Below, piece after piece: positions 1 through 5,942 of a stretch of DNA of 10,981 bases. The DNA lies in contig CAZGLR010000112.1 of the NCBI GenBank assembly GCA_964526635.1, positions 1 through 10,981 on the forward strand, in the 5' to 3' direction. Numbering within the stretch: position 1 is the first letter of the stretch; every line of letters begins with the position of its first letter. The notes beneath the pieces are model-generated. The model was not told the DNA's origin and ran no database searches. It saw nothing but the letters and a program-made list of their open reading frames with translations. A program made the translations under genes and the position numbers. This DNA comes from CAZGLR01 sp964526635. GTDB lineage: Bacteria; Zixibacteria; MSB-5A5; GN15; JAAZOE01.

Positions 1-1148
1 TCAATCCCTTCATACAGGTTATTGTGCTGACCGCCTATGGTACGGTTGAGACGGCCGTGGAGGCTATGCGATCGGGAGCTTATGGCTATTTGACCAAGCC
101 GGTCAATCTCGACGAGCTGCTGTTGAGTCTGAAGCGGGCCTTTGAGCAGAATCGACTGATCTCCGAGAATGATTTTCTGCGCCGGACAGTCGCCGAGTTC
201 GAGGATATGCCTGAGATGATCGGCGAATCCCAGGCTATGATGAAAGTCCGTTCGTTGATTTCCCGTGTGGGACCGTCGGATACCTCCGTTCTCCTTACCG
301 GACCGTCGGGGTCAGGCAAGGGCCTGGCGGCCAAGTTAATTCATGAGTTGTCCCCCCGTCGTGAAAATCGCTTTGTGGCGATTAACTGCGCCTCATTGCC
401 GGAAACGCTCCTGGAATCTGAGTTGTTCGGCCATGAAAAGGGCGCGTTCACCGGGGCTGATCGCAAGCGGGCAGGCCGTTTCGAACTGGCCGATCAGGGA
501 ACAATTTTTCTGGATGAGATCGGCGATATGTCCGGCTTCATGCAGGCCAAATTACTGAGAGTCCTGGAAGATGGTGTCTTTGAGCCGCTGGGTTCGGAAA
601 AATCGATGAAAACGGACGTGCGGGTGATTTCGGCGACCAACCGCGATCTGGATATGCTCATGGCCGAGGGTAAATTCCGCCGTGATTTATACTTCCGTAT
701 CAACACGGTAGGTATCGAAATGCCGCCGCTGGCATCGCGCGACCGTGATATCATCCAGTTGGCGCAACACTTCCTTGAACAGGCTGCCACGAAGATGAAC
801 AAGCCGATGGAGGGCATCTCCGACGATGCCGCCGGATTGCTGGCCTCGTATCCCTGGCCGGGCAATGTCCGCGAACTGCAAAATGTTGTCGAACGCGCAG
901 TCGTCCTTTCGGTCGACCCCATTATCGGCCGCGATGACCTCCCCGGACTGGAGGGCCAGAGTACTCTGGCGCCGCGTGCGGAGATCGATACCCGCCGGGT
1001 GCCGTTATCGGAAATCGAAAAAGAACATATTACACGGGTTCTGCACGCCGAAGGCTGGAATATGCAGAAATCCGCCGATATTCTCGGGATTCATCGCAAT
1101 ACCCTGCGGCAGAAGATCAAGGAATATGGCCTGGAGCAGCATAAGTAA
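1..1148 (+). CDS. NtrC-family sigma-54-dependent response regulator (5' truncated by window edge)
   Basis: This is a DNA-binding response regulator that would activate sigma-54 promoters when phosphorylated by a partner histidine kinase. The first whole codon is at base 3, and the gene begins upstream of the window, so the phospho-accepting Asp is not seen. What remains of the receiver has the conserved Thr (30-32) followed by Ala, and the Lys-Pro pair (Lys at 96-98). The AAA+ domain follows at about 220-930: Walker A GPSGSGKG (300-323), the sigma-54-contacting GAFTGA loop (441-458), Walker B FLDEIGD (Asp/Glu at 513-518), sensor I ATNRDL, the RRDLYFRIN arginine-finger region and the sensor II WPGNVREL. 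A Fis-type helix-turn-helix ends the protein (about 1030-1145; KSADILGIHRNTLRQK). The Walker A has Pro and Gly where most family members have Glu (GESGTGKE), but the essential GxxGxGK is intact. The target genes and the kinase are not in the window. The family assignment is very secure; the signal sensed is unknown. Confidence 0.97.
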   Translation, partial: NPFIQVIVLTAYGTVETAVEAMRSGAYGYLTKPVNLDELLLSLKRAFEQNRLISENDFLRRTVAEFEDMPEMIGESQAMMKVRSLISRVGPSDTSVLLTGPSGSGKGLAAKLIHELSPRRENRFVAINCASLPETLLESELFGHEKGAFTGADRKRAGRFELADQGTIFLDEIGDMSGFMQAKLLRVLEDGVFEPLGSEKSMKTDVRVISATNRDLDMLMAEGKFRRDLYFRINTVGIEMPPLASRDRDIIQLAQHFLEQAATKMNKPMEGISDDAAGLLASYPWPGNVRELQNVVERAVVLSVDPIIGRDDLPGLEGQSTLAPRAEIDTRRVPLSEIEKEHITRVLHAEGWNMQKSADILGIHRNTLRQKIKEYGLEQHK

Positions 1149-1224
1149 CCGGGATTGTTTCCGGTAGAATATGGTTGCCAAATCGTCTTGAATTACCAAT
1201 ACTCAATTTACTGTAAAGAATTCA

Positions 1225-1268
1225 GTCGCCGGTGGCGATCTGGTAAGTAGAAACGGCATCCTATGCCG
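1225..1268 (+). promoter_or_regulatory. Two small hairpins in the leader of the STAS gene
   Basis: The 131-base gap between the response regulator and the STAS gene holds two short perfect hairpins: TCGCC/GGCGA (1226-1230 and 1234-1238, 3-base loop) and CGGCAT/ATGCCG (1254-1259 and 1263-1268, 3-base loop). The second ends 11 bases before the ATG at 1280 and includes part of the weak Shine-Dalgarno-like CCGGA (1266-1270), so it could limit ribosome access. A weak promoter match lies upstream (TTGAAT 1188-1193, 18 bases, TGTAAA 1212-1217). These are observed base pairings; any regulatory role is inference. Confidence 0.25.
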
Positions 1269-1279
1269 GATTGATATAT

Positions 1280-1987
1280 ATGGAAGATATTAAGCTGTCA
1301 CTTTCGCAATCGGGACCGTCGGGAGAACTGTCGGTTATTCGGGTCGATGGTGTTGTCGATACTATCACCGCCTCCGATCTCGAGCAGGTGATTGCGTCAC
1401 TGGTCGGTCAGAGTAAGTATAAAATCATCGTTGATCTCGGCGGTGTTGAATACATTTCATCGGCCGGCTGGGGTATTTTTATCTCCCGCATTCAGGAAAT
1501 TCGTGATCATGGCGGTGACATCAAACTGGTCAACATGATTCCCAATGTATATGAGATTTATGAATTGCTCGAGTTTGACAATATCATCCCGGTCTATGAA
1601 ACACTTGAGACCGGAAAAAAAGCCTTCAATCTGCCCTCCGACGTCGATCCGAACGGCGAAAAGATATGGAAAACCGATAGATCTGCAGTTCCGGAACCGG
1701 GGATGGCTATTCAATCAGCTATGTCACCCGGACGGCGCGGCAGTTCCGAGACGCGGGCCAATTCACTGGATGACCGTCTGGAAGTCAAGCCGCGCACCAG
1801 TGAGGAGTTGATTATTGCGCTGGTTATCGAGGATCCCTTCCGGTCTATTGGCGAACTGAAGCAGGAGATGGCCGCCCGGGCACCGGAGCTGGCCGTCGGC
1901 TGGTGGAAGATATGGGGGATACTCCGTGCCAACGGTATCCTCAGTCGGCGGGCACGATTCCAGCTGGCGCGCCGAAACGCCCGTTAA
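1280..1987 (+). CDS. STAS-domain protein (anti-sigma-factor-antagonist type) with C-terminal HTH-like region
   Basis: This is a 235-residue cytoplasmic protein with no signal peptide or membrane segment. Residues 1-110 form a STAS domain of the SpoIIAA/RsbV type: a beta-rich start, VDLGGVEYISSAGWGIF with Ser61 in the position phosphorylated in SpoIIAA, then the helix and strand pattern ending near YETLETGKKAF. Such proteins normally bind an anti-sigma factor or a partner kinase and are switched by Ser phosphorylation. A polar linker (about 112-170) follows, and then residues 172-222 look like a small winged helix: SIGELKQEMAARAP, WWKIWGILRANGILSRRAR, with a basic tail. That pattern resembles the HTH segment of IS481/IS3-type transposases and related DNA-binding modules. 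Classical STAS antagonists are only about 110 residues, so the extension is unusual. I chose ATG 1280; a TTG at 1271 in the same frame would add three residues but has no better ribosome site. No RsbW-like kinase or PP2C phosphatase lies nearby. The STAS call is firm; the HTH call is tentative. Confidence 0.88.
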   Translation: MEDIKLSLSQSGPSGELSVIRVDGVVDTITASDLEQVIASLVGQSKYKIIVDLGGVEYISSAGWGIFISRIQEIRDHGGDIKLVNMIPNVYEIYELLEFDNIIPVYETLETGKKAFNLPSDVDPNGEKIWKTDRSAVPEPGMAIQSAMSPGRRGSSETRANSLDDRLEVKPRTSEELIIALVIEDPFRSIGELKQEMAARAPELAVGWWKIWGILRANGILSRRARFQLARRNAR

Positions 1988-2063
1988 TCACGAAACAAAC
2001 CTATTATTTCACTGCACAGAGTTCCAATTCATTCGTATTTCTCTTATAGAAGTACCTCCTCAG

Positions 2064-2095
2064 GATCGGAAACATCTCAGCACCTGTTTCCGTTC
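2064..2095. repeat. Inverted repeat in the STAS-protease intergenic gap (possible operator or hairpin)
   Basis: CGGAAACA (2067-2074) is mirrored exactly by TGTTTCCG (2085-2092) around a 10-base spacer, and two further pairs (GA at 2064-2065 with TC at 2094-2095) follow after one mismatch. No T-run follows the right arm, so it is a poor intrinsic terminator. It sits about 43 bases upstream of the possible -35 box at 2138, a position that would suit an activator or repressor site. It could equally be a hairpin at the 3' end of the STAS transcript. Confidence 0.45.
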
Positions 2096-2137
2096 ATGAA
2101 ATCCGCCCGCCGGAGTGCTGTGAGTACATATAACCTA

Positions 2138-2165
2138 TTGACAAGTAAGGCATTTGGGTTACCTT
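2138..2165 (+). promoter_or_regulatory. Possible sigma-70-type promoter for the protease operon
   Basis: A perfect TTGACA (2138-2143) is followed after 16 bases by TACCTT (2160-2165), a 3-of-6 match to the -10 consensus. The ATG at 2205 lies about 40 bases downstream, with GGGA (2192-2195) as a modest ribosome-binding site 9 bases before the start. The -35 is convincing and the -10 is weak. The rest of the 217-base gap shows only the inverted repeat at 2064-2095. Confidence 0.35.
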
Positions 2166-2204
2166 ACACGTAAGCAGCCGAATCGCTCGTTGGGATAAAA
2201 CTCC

Positions 2205-5200
2205 ATGCGCGTGTCAATAAGCAGACTTCTGAATATCATACTTGCCCTATGGATTACCGTATCGGTGATCCCAGCCGAAAACAGAATGCCCGGTTCCGAT
2301 GATGATTTTCGTCCGGGGCATCTATTGCTTCTGGTTAACGACGGTTACGTCCCGACGGTCAGGTCGCTTTTGCCCGATGTTCCCTTTGCAGATCAAAAAG
2401 CGTATTCTGCATGGGACGTCGTATCGATCGGGTCCCGGTATGCCTCCAAAACCCCGTCAATCAAGTCGGCGGGAAAAGAATTTTTGAAAAATATCTATCT
2501 CCTGCGATTTCCGGACACAACCGCAGTGCCGGATGTCATGCGGCAGATAGGTGGTCACCCCGAGGTCAGGATAATTGAACCGGATTACCGGCTGCAATTA
2601 TTTGACTGGCCGTCGGATTCACTATTTTCGAGGCAATGGTACCTGCACAATACAGGTCAGGAATATTATGCTATCGAACGTATTCCCGGAGTCGAGAACG
2701 ATACGCTCTATCTGACTACCGGTATGCCTGGCGAGGATGTCAATCTGGCTTATGTCTATGACAATCCCCCGCCGGACAGCGCTCCGGTCATTGTCAGTAT
2801 TATCGATACGGGCGTTGATGTCGAACATCCCGATTTGGCGGAACGCATATTTGTCAATAACAACGAAATCCCTGACAATGGTGTCGATGACGACAACAAC
2901 GGCTTCATAGATGATTATCGCGGTTGGGATTTTTCCGGTGATTCACTCACCGTCACGACAATTAGTCCGGATAATGACGTCAGCGACTCAATAGGTCATG
3001 GCACTCATGTGGCCGGTTTGGCTGGAGCCGTACCCAATCAAATCGGGATCGCCGGATATCCCGGGAATATAAAAATTCTGCCGGTTAAGATTTTCCCTAA
3101 TGGTTTCGTTTCGATCGCCATTCAAGGCCTGATTTATTCGGCCGACATGGGCGCCCGGGTGCTCAATGCTTCCTGGGGATATGCCTATGAATCGGCAATT
3201 TTACAAGAAGCCTTCCGGTATGTCGAAGCCGCCGGGTGTCTGCCAGTGGCCGCTGCCGGGAATTTCGGCAACAGCAATCCGGTGTCGCCGGCCGATTTCC
3301 CCGAGACATTCACTGTGGGCGGCACCAATTCCGATGGATATATCACTTACTTTTCGACCTACGGGCCATTTGTCGATATAGTCGCACCAGCCCGCGATAT
3401 TCTATCTCTGCGGGCCGAGGGTACCGACCTGTATCCCGATGAACCCGGATTGCGTATTATCGCCGATAATTATATCATCGCCGATGGCACTTCTATGGCG
3501 GCGCCATTGGTGGCTGGAGCGGCGGCCATGCTGTTGTCCTACACACCCTGGATTGATCTGCCGCGCCTGAAGGAAATCCTGACCCAATCGGCGGATGATC
3601 TGGTTGATCCCTTTAATCAGGGTGATTCGTTACCGGGTTATGATACGCTGTCGGGGTGGGGTCGGCTCGACGCTGGTGCGGCCCTGCAAATGAGTCTGGA
3701 GCCATCGGCCTATCTTTCACAACCAACGGCGGGGGCTATTGTGATCGATTCGGTCGCGATAACCGTGACAACGACCGGCGGCTTCAACGGCCTGCTTGAA
3801 GTTGAGTATGGCGAAGGAAGCGACCCCGGATCGTGGACACCTTTGGTACAGATCGACAATCTGAATGACCCTGATTCAACTTTCTATTGGGATCCGGGCA
3901 GCCTGAATGGCCGATACACGCTGCGCTTGACATCATCGCTGGGTGAATACAGGGTGCCTGTTATAATAGTAGGCGAGAACACGCTGATTATCTCCGAACC
4001 GGCCGAGAATCAGACCTATCTGTATACCGCATCAATAGCGGGGACAGTGCAGGGGAGCGACTATGATTCCCTTATCGTTTCCCATCGCCGTACTGACCTG
4101 ATGGCCCATACGACGCTCGGTGTCTTTACGCGTTTTTACTTTGATGAGCAGATCACCGCATGGTCAGTCACCAACATGATGCCCGGATCGTATTATGTCC
4201 GCCTGCGGGCTTATTTCGGGAGTGAAATCCGTGAGGATTCGGTTCGCATTCAAATCGAATCGCTAATGCGCGATGGTTTCCCGTATGAGTTACCCGGCTT
4301 TGCGGCGTTCTCGCCGAATACGGCTGATATTACCGGCGACGGCATCAAGGAGATTGTCGTCGGCTGTAAATTCGGTGTTCATGCCATTGATATTGACGGC
4401 AACCTGCTCGATGGTTTCCCGGTTGACCTTGCTCATGATATGCGGTCGATGCCGGCCTTCGATGATGTCGATGGCGATGGTCTGCTGGATATAATTATAA
4501 CCGGCAATAATCGGGTTACCTGTCTTAACTACCGGGGTGAGCACCTGCCGGGCTGGCCGCGAAGTACATCCACCGGTCAGGCCTATTATTCCTATCCCAT
4601 ACCGGTAGCCGGCGAGTTTTTCGAACAGGAAGATTCGGTCATTACCTATATGACCAAGTACGGGGAAGTGCATGCGTATAAATTCAATGGCGATTCGTAC
4701 TTCTACTCTCTTCAGGGTCTTTTCTCGGCACTGAATCCCACCATATTCGACACTTCGCTTTTTACCGGTCTCTCGATACCGTTTTTAACAGCGACCGATC
4801 TCGATTACAACGGCTCATCTGAAGTTATCAGTATTTATAGTACTACCGCGGCGCCATCGGGGATTTATATCTGGAATGGTCGCAACGGCCTGGCGCCGTT
4901 TGACTGGGAATCACCTCTGTTGCGGCCGATCAGACTGTCTGAAGGCGGGATGCTCGCTGATATCGACGATGACGGTTATCTGGAAATAATTATGGCTGGC
5001 ATCGATACTAACCGTGTTGCCAACATCTGGGCTATAGAGTTCACCGGGGAAGACGTCCCGGGCTGGCCGGTGACACTGGGTGATTTAAGCGATTGGCTGG
5101 GGACAAAGCCGGTGTGTGCGGATATCGATGGTGATGGCTCCAAAGAAGTCATCATCGCCTATTGGGGGCTGGATATTGCCCGAATTTATGCTTTTAGAAG

Positions 5201-5942
5201 CGACGGGACACCATATACCGACGTTCCGGGAAACAACGATGGCGTCCTGATAAATGTCCCCAATACGATGGCCAATTTGATTGTCGCTGATATCGATGGC
5301 GATGCTGTACCCAATATCATCGGGCGTGGAGGATATGTCTTCCCCGGCCAGGGCTTTGAACATATTTATGCCTGGGAGCCCAATGGTGATCTAACACCGG
5401 GCTTTCCGATTATTACGCCAACCCCGGTATACGAGGTGACATCATCCTTTTTCACGCCGGTGGTTGATGATCTGGAGGGGGACGGTCAACTGGAGCTGCT
5501 GATGTGCGGAGATAATCGCCAGCTGTTTGTCTACAATCTCAACGCACCAGCAATCGAGGAAGCTCTCACCTGGCCACGCTTCGGCGGTGATATTCGTAAC
5601 AGTGGTATTAATCCGGCTCGCCGTCTGCCAACTGACATTGACGACGATCAAGCGATAACTCCCGCTGAATTCGCCATTGATCGGATATATCCCAATCCGT
5701 TCAATCCGGCCACTACGATCCGTTTTGCTCTGGACCGTACGCAAAATATCAAATTGATCGTTTATAACATACTCGGGCAGCAGGTGAGAACACTGGCCGA
5801 CGGCCGCCACCAGGCCGGTCTGTATGAGTATGTTTGGGACGGCAGCGATGATCGTGGAAGTTCGGTTGCTTCCGGTCTCTATTTCGCCCGCCTGCTGGGG
5901 GATAGCGACCAGGTAACCAGAAAGATGGTCCTGTTGAAATGA
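2205..5942 (+). CDS. Secreted subtilisin-like (S8) serine protease with FG-GAP/VCBS-type propeller and T9SS type A sorting tail
   Basis: This 1245-residue exported protein has a signal peptide of about 24 residues (hydrophobic 8-22, likely cleavage after VIPA). A propeptide-like region (about 30-137) carries the typical YLLRFPDT and IIEPDYRLQ segments. The S8 catalytic domain runs from about 140 to 492, with Asp201 (IIDTGVD), His265 (HGTHVAG), oxyanion Asn353 (AAGNFGN) and Ser430 (DGTSMAAP) all present, so it should be active. An Asp/Asn-rich loop (NGVDDDNNGFIDD) between Asp and His looks calcium-binding. Two beta-sandwich-like stretches (about 497-690) follow. Next come repeated D-x-D-G-D units at residues 707, 753, 864, 918, 972, 1028 and 1088, typical of integrin/FG-GAP propellers. 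The tail has YPNPFNP at 1162-1168 and ends VASGLYFARL...MVLLK. The inferred role is degradation of extracellular protein at the cell surface or outside it. Its stop overlaps the start of the next gene (ATGA), so the two are probably translated together. Substrate unknown. Confidence 0.95.
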   Translation: MRVSISRLLNIILALWITVSVIPAENRMPGSDDDFRPGHLLLLVNDGYVPTVRSLLPDVPFADQKAYSAWDVVSIGSRYASKTPSIKSAGKEFLKNIYLLRFPDTTAVPDVMRQIGGHPEVRIIEPDYRLQLFDWPSDSLFSRQWYLHNTGQEYYAIERIPGVENDTLYLTTGMPGEDVNLAYVYDNPPPDSAPVIVSIIDTGVDVEHPDLAERIFVNNNEIPDNGVDDDNNGFIDDYRGWDFSGDSLTVTTISPDNDVSDSIGHGTHVAGLAGAVPNQIGIAGYPGNIKILPVKIFPNGFVSIAIQGLIYSADMGARVLNASWGYAYESAILQEAFRYVEAAGCLPVAAAGNFGNSNPVSPADFPETFTVGGTNSDGYITYFSTYGPFVDIVAPARDILSLRAEGTDLYPDEPGLRIIADNYIIADGTSMAAPLVAGAAAMLLSYTPWIDLPRLKEILTQSADDLVDPFNQGDSLPGYDTLSGWGRLDAGAALQMSLEPSAYLSQPTAGAIVIDSVAITVTTTGGFNGLLEVEYGEGSDPGSWTPLVQIDNLNDPDSTFYWDPGSLNGRYTLRLTSSLGEYRVPVIIVGENTLIISEPAENQTYLYTASIAGTVQGSDYDSLIVSHRRTDLMAHTTLGVFTRFYFDEQITAWSVTNMMPGSYYVRLRAYFGSEIREDSVRIQIESLMRDGFPYELPGFAAFSPNTADITGDGIKEIVVGCKFGVHAIDIDGNLLDGFPVDLAHDMRSMPAFDDVDGDGLLDIIITGNNRVTCLNYRGEHLPGWPRSTSTGQAYYSYPIPVAGEFFEQEDSVITYMTKYGEVHAYKFNGDSYFYSLQGLFSALNPTIFDTSLFTGLSIPFLTATDLDYNGSSEVISIYSTTAAPSGIYIWNGRNGLAPFDWESPLLRPIRLSEGGMLADIDDDGYLEIIMAGIDTNRVANIWAIEFTGEDVPGWPVTLGDLSDWLGTKPVCADIDGDGSKEVIIAYWGLDIARIYAFRSDGTPYTDVPGNNDGVLINVPNTMANLIVADIDGDAVPNIIGRGGYVFPGQGFEHIYAWEPNGDLTPGFPIITPTPVYEVTSSFFTPVVDDLEGDGQLELLMCGDNRQLFVYNLNAPAIEEALTWPRFGGDIRNSGINPARRLPTDIDDDQAITPAEFAIDRIYPNPFNPATTIRFALDRTQNIKLIVYNILGQQVRTLADGRHQAGLYEYVWDGSDDRGSSVASGLYFARLLGDSDQVTRKMVLLK
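4320..5510 (+). repeat. Calcium-box (FG-GAP/VCBS-like) protein repeat array inside the S8 protease
   Basis: Seven copies of an [AD]D-hydrophobic-x-G-D-G-x-x-E/D-hydrophobic motif start at bases 4323, 4461, 4794, 4956, 5118, 5286 and 5466 (examples: ADIDGDGSKEVII, DDVDGDGLLDIII). The spacing is 46, 111, 54, 54, 56 and 60 residues. The 111-residue gap contains a degenerate unit near base 4608 (AGEFFEQEDSVITYM) that lacks the Asp cluster but keeps the following strand pattern. The array therefore counts to seven clear blades plus one decayed blade. Each unit is followed by a W/Y-A-x-x-x-x-G segment and often by (P)G(F/W)P. This is divergent protein-level repetition, not a recent tandem DNA duplication. 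Confidence 0.75.

Noticed and set aside
1148..1165. ACCGG/CCGGT stem right after the response-regulator stop
   Set aside because: It has only five pairs, an 8-base loop and no T-run, so it is too weak to call a terminator.
1271..1279. In-frame TTG start three codons before the STAS ATG
   Set aside because: There is no better Shine-Dalgarno and only three residues are added; ATG 1280 is the simpler choice.
1988..2204. Search for a sigma-54 promoter (TGGCAC-N5-TTGC) that the NtrC-type protein might use
   Set aside because: No convincing match was seen in this gap or in the other intergenic gaps on reading by eye.
4320..5510. Repeated GATATCGATGGxGATGG-like DNA considered as a tandem repeat or CRISPR
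   Set aside because: The copies are 46-111 codons apart, in frame, and explained by the calcium-box protein motif.
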